A stretch of 41,055 nt of DNA, from contig JAHHRX010000018.1 in NCBI GenBank assembly GCA_020025545.1, positions 1 through 41,055 of the forward strand, read 5' to 3'. The notes beneath the pieces are model-generated. The model saw only the letters and a list, made by a program, of their open reading frames with translations, searched no databases and was not told where the DNA came from. Shown here in pieces: positions 17,451 through 24,238 of the stretch. The position numbers were made by a program, and so were the translations under genes. The stretch's first letter is position 1. Each line of letters starts with the position of its first letter. Origin of the DNA: Oscillospiraceae bacterium. GTDB taxonomy: Bacteria > Bacillota > Clostridia > Oscillospirales > Oscillospiraceae.

Positions 17451-18140
17451 ATGGAATACTTACCCGGCGGCTTTACATTGGAGATTCCAAGCGGCGCTTT
17501 CCCCCTCAGTACCGATTCCATCCTGCTCAGCAACTTTGTCAGGCTTCCAAGGGGAGCCAGGGTCGCAGATCTGGGCTCCGGCTGCGGCACTTTGGGAATT
17601 TTGCTGTGCAGTGCCGATCCAAACTGCACCGTTGTGGGCTTTGAGCGGAACGAAGCAGCACATTTGGGGGCAGAAAAAAACATTGCCCGCAATGGTCTTT
17701 CTGCCCGTATGGAAAGTATATGCGCCGACCTTCGGTCGATCCCCACGGAGTTTGACGCCGGCAGCTTTCAATGCTGTGTCTCCAATCCCCCCTATTTCAC
17801 CGGCGGCCCCGCCAGCCGCACCGTTCCGGACGCACGGCGGACGGATACCTGCTCCACCCGGGAGCTCATGGAAGCTGCTGCAAGGCTTCTGAAATTCGGC
17901 GGTGATTTTTTCCTTGTGCAAAAACCGGAACGGCTGGCTGAGATTTGTGCCGCTGCCGCAGCGGTTCATCTGGAGCCAAAGCGGCTTCGAACCATCCGTC
18001 ACGACCCCGCCAGTCCTGTGAGTCTCATTTTAGTGAGCTGCCGCAAGGGCGGAAAGCCGGGGCTTATCTGGGAGGAAGAAGCCCTGTTTTCTTCCGACGG
18101 CTCCCCTACGCAGTATTACCGAAGCGTTTATCATCTTTAG
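17451..18140 (+). CDS. tRNA1(Val) (adenine37-N6)-methyltransferase family protein (TrmN6/YabB-like)
   Basis: A class I methyltransferase of the YabB/YfiC family. The 229-residue protein has motif I ADLGSGCGTLG (about residues 39-49) and the N6-adenine/glutamine-type motif IV NPPY (112-115). GGAGG lies 5 bases before the ATG at 17451. The in-frame ATG at 17439 overlaps that ribosome site and is rejected. Its stop codon overlaps the rsmI ribosome site. The pair yabB-rsmI is conserved in Firmicutes, which supports the call. The tRNA target is inferred from the family. Confidence 0.85.
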   Translation: MEYLPGGFTLEIPSGAFPLSTDSILLSNFVRLPRGARVADLGSGCGTLGILLCSADPNCTVVGFERNEAAHLGAEKNIARNGLSARMESICADLRSIPTEFDAGSFQCCVSNPPYFTGGPASRTVPDARRTDTCSTRELMEAAARLLKFGGDFFLVQKPERLAEICAAAAAVHLEPKRLRTIRHDPASPVSLILVSCRKGGKPGLIWEEEALFSSDGSPTQYYRSVYHL

Positions 18141-18151
18141 GAGGACATATT

Positions 18152-18982
18152 ATGGCCGGAATGCTTTATCTGGTTCCCACCCCCATCGGCAATTTGGGTG
18201 ACATATCCACCCGCTGCCGGGAAACGCTGGAACTTGCCGACTTTATTGCAGCGGAAGATACCCGGGTATCTGTCAAGCTGCTGAACCATCTGGGCATCAA
18301 AAAGCCCCTGATTAGCTACTACGAGCACAACAAAGCCTCCAAAGGCAGCGTAATTGTGGATCGCATTCTTGCGGGAGAAACCTGCGTGTTGGTTTCCGAT
18401 GCCGGAAGCCCCGCTATTTCTGACCCCGGCGAAGATCTGGTGAAGCAGTGTGCCGAAGCCGGCATTACCGTCTGCGCCATTCCCGGCCCCTGCGCCGTGA
18501 TCACCGCCCTCAGCATTTCCGGACAAAGCACCGGGCGATTTTGCTTTGAGGGCTTCCTTTCCACTGCAAAAAAGAGCCGCAGAGAGCATTTGGAGTCTCT
18601 TGTCAACGAGCAGCGCACCATGGTTTTCTACGAAGCCCCCCACAAGCTGCTGTCCACTCTCACGGATATGGCGGCGGTATTTGGGGATGGGCGTTCCATC
18701 AGTCTTTGCCGGGAGCTTACGAAGCTCCATGAGGAAGTCGTCCGTACAACTCTGGGGGAAGCCGTGACAAAATACACCCAAGACACCCCCAAAGGCGAAT
18801 TTGTGTTGGTGCTTGCAGGTGCCGAGCCTCCCAAACAGTCCGAAGCAACGCCGGAGGATGCCGCTGCTCGGGTGGCACAGCTAATGGCAGACGGCATTTC
18901 CCGGAAGGATGCCGTCAGGCAGACCGCCAAAGAATTGGATCTGCCCAAAAATGTGGTATATGAGGCCGCACTCAGCGGCTGA
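18152..18982 (+). CDS. rsmI: 16S rRNA (cytidine1402-2'-O)-methyltransferase RsmI
   Basis: Methylates the ribose of C1402 of 16S rRNA, the same base that RsmH modifies. The 276-residue protein has the tetrapyrrole-methylase fold signatures LVPTPIGNLGD (residues 7-17), AAEDTR, SDAGSPAISDPG and PGPCAVITAL. The frame is open upstream into the previous gene, but AGGAGG just before the ATG at 18152 fixes the start. It is cotranscribed with the TrmN6-like gene and ends at a strong terminator. Confidence 0.96.
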   Translation: MAGMLYLVPTPIGNLGDISTRCRETLELADFIAAEDTRVSVKLLNHLGIKKPLISYYEHNKASKGSVIVDRILAGETCVLVSDAGSPAISDPGEDLVKQCAEAGITVCAIPGPCAVITALSISGQSTGRFCFEGFLSTAKKSRREHLESLVNEQRTMVFYEAPHKLLSTLTDMAAVFGDGRSISLCRELTKLHEEVVRTTLGEAVTKYTQDTPKGEFVLVLAGAEPPKQSEATPEDAAARVAQLMADGISRKDAVRQTAKELDLPKNVVYEAALSG

Positions 18983-18983
18983 A

Positions 18984-19015
18984 AAAAATGCGACAGCGCA
19001 GGCTGTCGCATTTTT
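18984..19015 (+). terminator. Intrinsic terminator after rsmI
   Basis: The stem TGCGACAGC/GCTGTCGCA (18989-18997 with 19002-19010), extended by an A/T run on both sides, has a GCAG loop and ends in TTTTT. It separates rsmI from spmA. Confidence 0.9.
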
Positions 19016-19066
19016 ATATTCATTTCGTCCCCGTCTGCGCATACACATAGGACGAGGTGATGCTTC

Positions 19067-19651
19067 TTGGTTATGGCATGGATCTGGACAGGCATACTGG
19101 CAGTGAGTATTGTCTGCGCCGCTGTCACCGGAAACGGCAGTGCTTTGGGTGCCGCCGTTCCCAAAGGAGCCGCCGCAGGGGCGGCATTGGTGGTGTCTAT
19201 GGCCGGTTCCATCTGTCTATGGAACGGCGTAGGAAATCTGATGGAAAAATCCGGAATTTCCGAAAAGCTCGCAAAATTTCTCCGGCCCGTTCTCGGGAGG
19301 ATCTTCCCTTCCAGCCGCAGCGATCCGAAGGTTTCCGGGCCGCTAAGTGCCAACGTCTGCGCAAATCTTTTGGGCCTTGGCAACGCCGCAACTCCCATGG
19401 GTATCCAAGCCGCAAAAGCGCTGCGGAATCCGGCCAGGCCGCATATCGCCACCGACGAGCTGTGCAGGCTGATTGTTTTAAACACCGCGTCCATTCAGCT
19501 GATTCCCGGCAATGTAGCAGCAGTTCGGGCAAGTCTCGGAGCCGTCTCCCCTTTTGACATTCTGCCTGCGGTCTGGATCACAAGCCTTGCCTCCGCAGGA
19601 ATGGGGCTGCTGGCAGCATGGCTTCTGGGAAAGGCGGCAGGGGATGGTTGA
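19067..19651 (+). CDS. spmA: Spore maturation protein A
   Basis: A membrane protein of the nucleoside-recognition (Gate) family. In Bacillus the spmA/spmB pair is needed for spore core dehydration. The 194 residues contain several hydrophobic segments and the family-typical NLLGLGNAATPMGIQAA, and the length matches SpmA. The annotated start is TTG at 19067, 6 bases after GAGGTGA. The ATG at 19073 is the alternative, at 12 bases. The 3' end overlaps spmB by 8 bases. No clear promoter was found in the short gap after the rsmI terminator. Confidence 0.9.
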   Translation: MVMAWIWTGILAVSIVCAAVTGNGSALGAAVPKGAAAGAALVVSMAGSICLWNGVGNLMEKSGISEKLAKFLRPVLGRIFPSSRSDPKVSGPLSANVCANLLGLGNAATPMGIQAAKALRNPARPHIATDELCRLIVLNTASIQLIPGNVAAVRASLGAVSPFDILPAVWITSLASAGMGLLAAWLLGKAAGDG

Positions 19652-20156
19652 CTATCTGGTTCCCATCCTTCTGCTGGTGGCCTCAGTGGTTGCGCTGCGA
19701 AAAAAGGAGGATGTATACACCCATCTGCTGACCGGTGCCTCCGACGGGCTGAAGATTCTTTTGTCGCTGGTGCCGTCCATGGTAATGCTGATGACTGCCG
19801 TCTCCATGCTGCGCAGCTCCGGGGCTGTAGAAGAAATCGGGCGGATTCTTGGGCCGGTGTTCCGCTTTTTCGGGATTCCCCCGGAAACCGCAATTCTGGT
19901 TCTGATCCGCCCATTAAGCGGCAGCGCCGCTTTGGCAGTCGGCGCAGAGCTCATGGGAACTTACGGGCCGGACTCCCTCATCGGGCGCACAGCAGCCATT
20001 ATGCTGGGCTCCACAGAGACTACATTCTATACCATCAGCGTCTATTTCGGAGCCGCCGGAATCCATAAAACCCGCTATACGATCCCTGCGGCGTTGATTG
20101 CAGACCTTACGGGTTTTTTCATGGCATCTCTCACGGCGCGGTACCTGTTTCCATAA
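19644..20156 (+). CDS. spmB: Spore maturation protein B
   Basis: Partner of SpmA in spore core dehydration, with the same nucleoside-recognition fold. The 170-residue product is membrane-embedded and carries the typical RPLSGSAALAVGAELM and STETTFYTISVYFG segments. The ATG at 19644 lies inside the end of spmA (8-base overlap), with an AAGGCGG site 6 bases away. The open frame continues upstream to 19554, but that part is only the spmA sequence in another frame. The presence of spmAB indicates a sporulation-competent lineage. Confidence 0.92.
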   Translation: MVDYLVPILLLVASVVALRKKEDVYTHLLTGASDGLKILLSLVPSMVMLMTAVSMLRSSGAVEEIGRILGPVFRFFGIPPETAILVLIRPLSGSAALAVGAELMGTYGPDSLIGRTAAIMLGSTETTFYTISVYFGAAGIHKTRYTIPAALIADLTGFFMASLTARYLFP

Positions 20157-20198
20157 AAAAGCCGAAGAACAATGCTAACGCCACAGAAGGCAGTCATG

Positions 20199-20243
20199 CA
20201 AAAAAGCGGACTGCATCGAATTCCGATACACTCCGCTCTTTTG
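20199..20243. terminator. Bidirectional terminator between spmB and the CD1247-like gene
   Basis: The outer stem AGCGGA/TCCGCT (20205-20210 with 20232-20237) and the inner stem ATCG/CGAT (20215-20218 with 20224-20227) are flanked by an A run on the left and CTCTTTT on the right. It can serve spmB on the plus strand and, with six T on the other strand, the minus-strand transcript. Confidence 0.75.
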
Positions 20244-20264
20244 TAAACTGTAAATAAATCACAT

Positions 20265-20357
20265 CAGACCGCATTGGGGTGGTCATAAAGTGCAGACTCC
20301 CACAACCTTATTGGAAATAATCAATCATGGGACGCCCCGAAATCCTGCGGCTGTCTG
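20265..20357. ncRNA. Unassigned rod-like RNA structure between convergent genes
   Basis: Four stems nest in one rod: CAGACCGCA (20265-20273) with TGCGG and TCTG (20346-20350, 20354-20357, a 3-base bulge between), TTGGGG (20274-20279) with CCCCGA (20335-20340), TCCCA (20298-20302) with TGGGA (20328-20332), and TTATT/AATAA (20308-20312 with 20316-20320) at the tip. An 18-base internal loop on one side is nearly unopposed. Strand and promoter are not clear. It could be a small RNA, or the 3' UTR of the CD1247-like gene ahead of the terminator. It matches no RNA family that I recognise with confidence. Confidence 0.35.
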
Positions 20358-20371
20358 TTATTTCCGAGGAA

Positions 20372-20818
20372 TCAATCCTCTTCGTCCTCATCTACGGAAA
20401 ACTCAAGCGTCTCGCCGCAGTTGGGGCAAATGATGGAACCGGCTTCCAGCGTTTCCTCGTCGAAGTCAATCACTTCGCCGCAGGCGCAGGTCACCTCGTA
20501 GATGGTGGAGTCCTCATCGCCGAAGTCGTAGCCTTCGTCGCTGTACTCGTCGTCATCCTCATCGTACTCATCCTCGTCGTCATCGTACGCATCATCGTCA
20601 TCCATGATGTAGTCCTCAATGGCATCGAGATCATCTTCGATTTCGTCCAGTTCGTCAGAAATCGCAATGGTGGTATCCTCAACATCGGTAAGCTTCCGGG
20701 TCACATCTCCCAAAAGATCAACAATGGCAGAAATCATCTTGCCTTCGTCGGATTCAGTGTTCAGCTTCAGGCCGTCCATCAGGCCCTTAAGATAAGCGGA
20801 CTTTTCAGAAATCGTCAT
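20372..20818 (-). CDS. CD1247-like acidic zinc-ribbon protein
   Basis: A 148-residue protein of unknown function. The N-terminal part, ISEKSAYLKGLMDGLKL, resembles the CD1247 N-terminal domain of Clostridia. A helical stretch (about residues 25-70) and an extremely acidic low-complexity linker (about 71-103, mostly D and E) follow. A C-terminal zinc ribbon has C111-x-C113 and C131-x-x-C134. AAAGGAG 7 bases upstream favours the ATG at 20818 over the longer frame. It sits 39 bases after efp. The arrangement next to efp hints at a translation-linked role, which is inference only. Confidence 0.8.
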   Translation of the reverse strand: MTISEKSAYLKGLMDGLKLNTESDEGKMISAIVDLLGDVTRKLTDVEDTTIAISDELDEIEDDLDAIEDYIMDDDDAYDDDEDEYDEDDDEYSDEGYDFGDEDSTIYEVTCACGEVIDFDEETLEAGSIICPNCGETLEFSVDEDEED

Positions 20819-20857
20819 AGTAATTCTCCTTTCGCCCATGGGGCGCAGCAAAATCGA

Positions 20858-21421
20858 TTAAGCCTTGGAACGACCCAGATATTCGCCGGTGGTGGTATCG
20901 ATCTGGATCATGTCGCCCTCGTTGATGAACAGGGGCACCTTGATCTCAGCGCCGGTCTCAACGGTAGCGGGCTTGGTCACATTGGTAGCGGTGTTGCCTG
21001 CAAAGCCGGGCTCGGTAGCGGTGACAGTCAGGTCAACAAAACGGGGGGCTTCAACACCAAATACGGAGCCCTTGTAGCTCATAATGGTGCAAGTGTCGTT
21101 CTCCTTAACGAAATTGAAGGAATCGTCCAGCACATTCTTCTCAATGGGCACCAGCTCATAGGTCTCGGGGTCCATAAAATAGTAAAGCTCACCGTCGTTA
21201 TAGGAGTACTCCATCTTCTTGCGCTCAACAAAAGCGGTGGGGTACTTTGCGCTGGGGTTAAAGCTGGTCTCGGTCACACCGCCGGTGATGACATTCTTCA
21301 TCTTCACACGGACAAATGCTGCACCCTTACCGGGCTTAACATGCTGGAATTCGATAACCTGCATGACCTTGCCATCCATGTCAAAGGTAACGCCGTTTCT
21401 AAATTCACCTGCAGAAATCAT
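20858..21421 (-). CDS. efp: Translation elongation factor P
   Basis: Binds between the P and E sites and relieves stalling at polyproline stretches. The 187-residue length is typical. The N-terminal KOW-like domain carries the tip loop KPGKGAAF with K32, the lysine that is modified in many bacteria. No modification gene is in the window. AGGAGG precedes the ATG. The gene has a candidate promoter in the gap behind the M24 peptidase gene, so it can be expressed apart from yqeG. Confidence 0.97.
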   Translation of the reverse strand: MISAGEFRNGVTFDMDGKVMQVIEFQHVKPGKGAAFVRVKMKNVITGGVTETSFNPSAKYPTAFVERKKMEYSYNDGELYYFMDPETYELVPIEKNVLDDSFNFVKENDTCTIMSYKGSVFGVEAPRFVDLTVTATEPGFAGNTATNVTKPATVETGAEIKVPLFINEGDMIQIDTTTGEYLGRSKA

Positions 21422-21486
21422 TTGATTGTCCTCCTAATACTTTCCCCTCAGGGGGAGTCAGTTTTTCTTAATATGATAGCTGCTAT

Positions 21487-21515
21487 ATTTTAACCGAAAT
21501 TTTCAAATTTTTCAA
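21487..21515 (-). promoter_or_regulatory. Candidate sigma-A promoter of efp
   Basis: TTGAAA (21515-21510) and TAAAAT (21492-21487) are 17 bases apart on the minus strand in the AT-rich gap between the peptidase gene and efp. The leader of about 60 bases holds a small CCCC(TGA)GGGG hairpin without a T run. Confidence 0.6.
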
Positions 21516-21533
21516 GTGTAAAATTGGAAATTC

Positions 21534-22598
21534 TCAAACGATTGTCAAATTCTTGGGAATATTGGTAATATCCTCGCATCCATTCTCGGTTACAATGACC
21601 ACATCTTCGATTCTTACGCCGAATTTACCCGGCAGATAGATGCCCGGCTCGGCAGAGCAGACCACACCGGCCTTCATCGGCGCATGGTTGGAAGCGTTGG
21701 CATTGGGGGCCTCGTGGATCTCAAGACCCACGCTGTGGCCGTAGCCATGTCCGAAATATTCGCCGTATCCGGCATCGGTAATCACCTTTCGGGCAGCGCT
21801 GTCGATATCAGCACCGGAGACCCCTGCCTTAGTTGCGGCAATGCCTGCCAGCTGTGCCGCAAGGACGGTGTTATAGACCTTCTTCATTTCCTCGGTAGCA
21901 TAGCCCAGCGCCACCGTGCGGGTGGTATCGGAGCAATAGCCCTGATAGATAACGCCGAAGTCCATGGTAATAAAGTCACCATCCCGGAGCTTACGCTCAC
22001 CGGCAACACCATGCGGCATACTGCTGTTAGGGCCGGAAACTACGATGGGATCAAAGGAAAGTCCCTGTGCACCGTTTTTATACATGCAGTAAATCAGCTC
22101 TGCCTGCAATTCCAGTTCAGTCATGCCCGCCTTGATCTTGGGGAGCACTTCCATAAAGGCTGCGTCTGCGATCTGCTGCGCCTTACGCATGAGATCCAGC
22201 TCGTAGTCCTCCTTCGTGCCGCGGAAACCATTAATCCCGGCATTCATGGGGATCAGCGTGGCATTTAGGTACTTCTCATAGCCCATGAATTCCGCAACGG
22301 ACATATAGTTTTCCTCAAAGCCCAGGCCGGTAATTCCAAAATCCCGAATGGCCTCATTGATAAGGTCATAGTAGCTTGCACCGTTGCCGACCATCTTCAC
22401 TTCAAAACCGCAGATGCCGTTTTCAGCGGATTCAATGTAACGGCTATCGGTAAAGTAGCGGCAGCCAGCCTTGCTTACAACAGCTGCACCCTCAGCAATG
22501 TCAAACTCAGCACCGTAATGGCGGCTGTAACGGGAGGTCAGCAGCAGACCGTTTACATCCCCATCCAGCAGGGACAGAAATTTTTCGAGGTTTTTCAT
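21534..22598 (-). CDS. M24-family Xaa-Pro aminopeptidase
   Basis: A cytoplasmic dinuclear metallopeptidase that removes residues before proline. The 354-residue protein has a creatinase-like N-terminal domain (about 1-125) and a pita-bread domain with the metal ligands in MDFGVIYQGYCSDTTR (two Asp), GHGYGHSVGLEIHE (His), CSAEPGIY (Glu) and GVRIEDVV (Glu). AAGGAG precedes the ATG. The start overlaps the yqeG stop as ATGA. The peptidase-efp neighbourhood is common in Firmicutes, and both deal with proline-rich products. Confidence 0.93.
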   Translation of the reverse strand: MKNLEKFLSLLDGDVNGLLLTSRYSRHYGAEFDIAEGAAVVSKAGCRYFTDSRYIESAENGICGFEVKMVGNGASYYDLINEAIRDFGITGLGFEENYMSVAEFMGYEKYLNATLIPMNAGINGFRGTKEDYELDLMRKAQQIADAAFMEVLPKIKAGMTELELQAELIYCMYKNGAQGLSFDPIVVSGPNSSMPHGVAGERKLRDGDFITMDFGVIYQGYCSDTTRTVALGYATEEMKKVYNTVLAAQLAGIAATKAGVSGADIDSAARKVITDAGYGEYFGHGYGHSVGLEIHEAPNANASNHAPMKAGVVCSAEPGIYLPGKFGVRIEDVVIVTENGCEDITNIPKNLTIV

Positions 22599-23098
22599 AC
22601 GATGATACTCCTTTTTCTAGCAATAAAAATGAATGGCAATTCCAGCGCATGGCGTGCCTTCAACCAAAAATTATGATTATAAATAGCCTTTACCAGAACC
22701 GACTGGACCCCGGCGCAGTTGGCTCCCAAAACATCCGTGTAAATCTGGTCTCCCGCCAAAGCGCAGTTTTCAGCCGGAATGCCATATTGCCGCAGGCACT
22801 GGGAAATCCCCTTGGAAAACGGCTTTTTTGCATGGGTAATACAGTTTAGATTGTACTTTTCGCAAAAAATCTTTACCCTGTCTCGCTTGCTGTTGGACAC
22901 AACGCATAGCTGCACCGAAGAGGCACGCATATGCTCCAGCCACCGGCGCATTTTGTCCGTGGGCTCATTGGTGGTATAGGGAACGATGGTATTGTCAAAA
23001 TCCAGCATCAGCAGGCGGATTCCCCGGCTTTCCAAAAATTCCGGGGTAATCTCCGTCAGCGCATCCGCCATAATTTTGGGTACCGGAATAAAAGACAT
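22595..23098 (-). CDS. yqeG: YqeG family HAD IIIA-type phosphatase
   Basis: A 167-residue HAD-superfamily hydrolase. Motif I is LDFDNTIVPY (nucleophile and acid Asp), motif II is VVSNS, a lysine sits in KKPFSKG, and motif IV lies in GDQIYTDVLGAN. The natural substrate of YqeG is not known. It is first in a transcript with the M24 peptidase gene, translationally coupled by a 4-base overlap. Its promoter overlaps the start of the divergent orphan gene. Confidence 0.9.
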   Translation of the reverse strand: MSFIPVPKIMADALTEITPEFLESRGIRLLMLDFDNTIVPYTTNEPTDKMRRWLEHMRASSVQLCVVSNSKRDRVKIFCEKYNLNCITHAKKPFSKGISQCLRQYGIPAENCALAGDQIYTDVLGANCAGVQSVLVKAIYNHNFWLKARHALELPFIFIARKRSIIV

Positions 23099-23131
23099 AA
23101 GAGAAACCTTACTTTCATAGATTATGACAAA

Positions 23132-23160
23132 AGTATATCACAGGAGGCGCCATTTGTCCA
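23132..23160 (-). promoter_or_regulatory. Candidate promoter of the yqeG operon
   Basis: TGGACA (23160-23155) and TATACT (23137-23132) are 17 bases apart on the minus strand. The -35 box covers the start codon region of the divergent orphan gene and the spacer covers its ribosome site. Transcription would start near 23125. Confidence 0.6.
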
Positions 23161-23864
23161 TGGAAATTCCATTATATCTGGCTATGACGGCATCAGAAAT
23201 CGCCGCCTGCAAGCATCTGCCCCGCCGCCTTGGATGGATGGCCTGTCACTTTGACCCGGCAGGAACAGGACTGCGGGATCTTCCCCCGGCAATGCCCCCA
23301 AACAGTCTGGTTATCTTAGACGATTCCATTCCCTTCGGCGGCCATGACCCAGATCGTATTGCTGCAGAGCTGAAAAAAGCATTGCCCCGGAATTGCAGCG
23401 GACTTTTGCTGGACTTTCAGCGTCCCAAGGCCCCAGAGGGTGACAAGCTCATCAAGGCGCTTGGGGCGCTTCCCTGCCCTGTGATCGTATCAAAGCAGTG
23501 GCATAATGGCGGAAGCTTCCCCATTTTTCTGCCGCCGATTCCCCCGGATCAAAGCCCTCAGGAGTATCTCTGTGCTTATGCCGGGCAGAATATCTGGCTG
23601 GAAGCCGCCCGGGACAGCGTAACACTTGAGCTGAGTGCAGGCGGGAATCGCAAGGCTGAATTTCCGCAGGGTCTCAGCGGAGCCTATCCCCACGAAGAAA
23701 AAGCACTGTTCTGCCACTACCGGATAGAGGAGAAGCCGGAAAGCATTCTTTTCACCCTGCGCAGAACTCCGGAGGATCTTCGGGCACTTTTCAATGCTGT
23801 CACAGATTTCGGAGTCACGAACAGTGTGGGACTTTTTCAGGAACTGGGTGCGAAATGGGCATAA
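23160..23864 (+). CDS. Orphan protein of unknown function
   Basis: A 234-residue soluble protein with no signal peptide or membrane segment. I do not recognise the family. Alternating hydrophobic strands such as NSLVILDDS, CSGLLLDFQRP and CPVIVSKQ give a faint TIM-barrel or glycosidase-like impression, which is not firm. The start is ATG at 23160, with TTG at 23154 as the alternative. AGGAGG lies 12 and 6 bases away respectively. It is divergent from yqeG over 61 bases and ends at a strong bidirectional terminator. Codon use and base composition match the neighbours, so it is probably a real gene. Confidence 0.72.
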   Translation: MEIPLYLAMTASEIAACKHLPRRLGWMACHFDPAGTGLRDLPPAMPPNSLVILDDSIPFGGHDPDRIAAELKKALPRNCSGLLLDFQRPKAPEGDKLIKALGALPCPVIVSKQWHNGGSFPIFLPPIPPDQSPQEYLCAYAGQNIWLEAARDSVTLELSAGGNRKAEFPQGLSGAYPHEEKALFCHYRIEEKPESILFTLRRTPEDLRALFNAVTDFGVTNSVGLFQELGAKWA

Positions 23865-23865
23865 C

Positions 23866-23896
23866 AAAAACCGCTCTGCAAATGCAGAGCGGTTTT
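23866..23896. terminator. Bidirectional terminator between the orphan gene and rpsU
   Basis: The stem CCGCTCTGC/GCAGAGCGG (23871-23879 with 23884-23892), loop AAAT, is flanked by an A run and by TTTT, so it works on both strands. It lies 2 bases after the orphan stop and 21 bases after the rpsU stop. Confidence 0.92.
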
Positions 23897-23917
23897 GAGC
23901 ATGAATCAAGAGGGATA

Positions 23918-24100
23918 TTAGTAGAACTTTCTCTTGTTCTTACGGGCAGCTTCAGACTTCTGCTTACGCTTCAGGCTGGGGCTGACGTAATGCTCGCGCT
24001 TCTTAACTTCTGCGATAACGCCCTCCTTGGCACAGCTACGCTTGAAACGACGCAGAGCGCTCTCCAGAGTTTCGTTTTCCTTAACGCGAATTTCAGACAT
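23918..24100 (-). CDS. rpsU: 30S ribosomal protein S21
   Basis: A 60-residue basic protein of the small subunit platform that helps mRNA initiation. The sequence SEIRVKENETLESALRRFKR and the KKREHYVSPSLKRK tail are typical. The GGAGGGAGGG site 6 bases before the ATG at 24100 fixes the start, and the longer open frame runs through that site. It is monocistronic, with a perfect consensus promoter, a leader hairpin and its own terminator. Confidence 0.97.
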   Translation of the reverse strand: MSEIRVKENETLESALRRFKRSCAKEGVIAEVKKREHYVSPSLKRKQKSEAARKNKRKFY

Positions 24101-24120
24101 TGTTTTCCCTCCCTCCGATG

Positions 24121-24143
24121 GCATCCGGCTAAATCCGGGATGC
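24121..24143 (-). other. Leader hairpin upstream of rpsU
   Basis: GCATCC and GGATGC close a stem with further CGG/CCG pairing and a one-base bulge in the rpsU leader, ending 4 bases before the GGAGGGAGGG site. It could be a protein-binding control element for autoregulation, which is inferred. Confidence 0.5.
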
Positions 24144-24170
24144 TTTCAGGGCCACATACTGGCTTGGTAC

Positions 24171-24199
24171 ATTATAAACATTATGTTCCTGATTGTCAA
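24171..24199 (-). promoter_or_regulatory. Perfect sigma-A promoter of rpsU
   Basis: TTGACA (24199-24194) and TATAAT (24176-24171) with a 17-base spacer match the consensus at every position. The start near 24164 gives a leader of about 64 bases. Confidence 0.93.
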
Positions 24200-24238
24200 G
24201 CGTGTTTTCAGGATTTTCTATAAATTATTCCTAAAATC

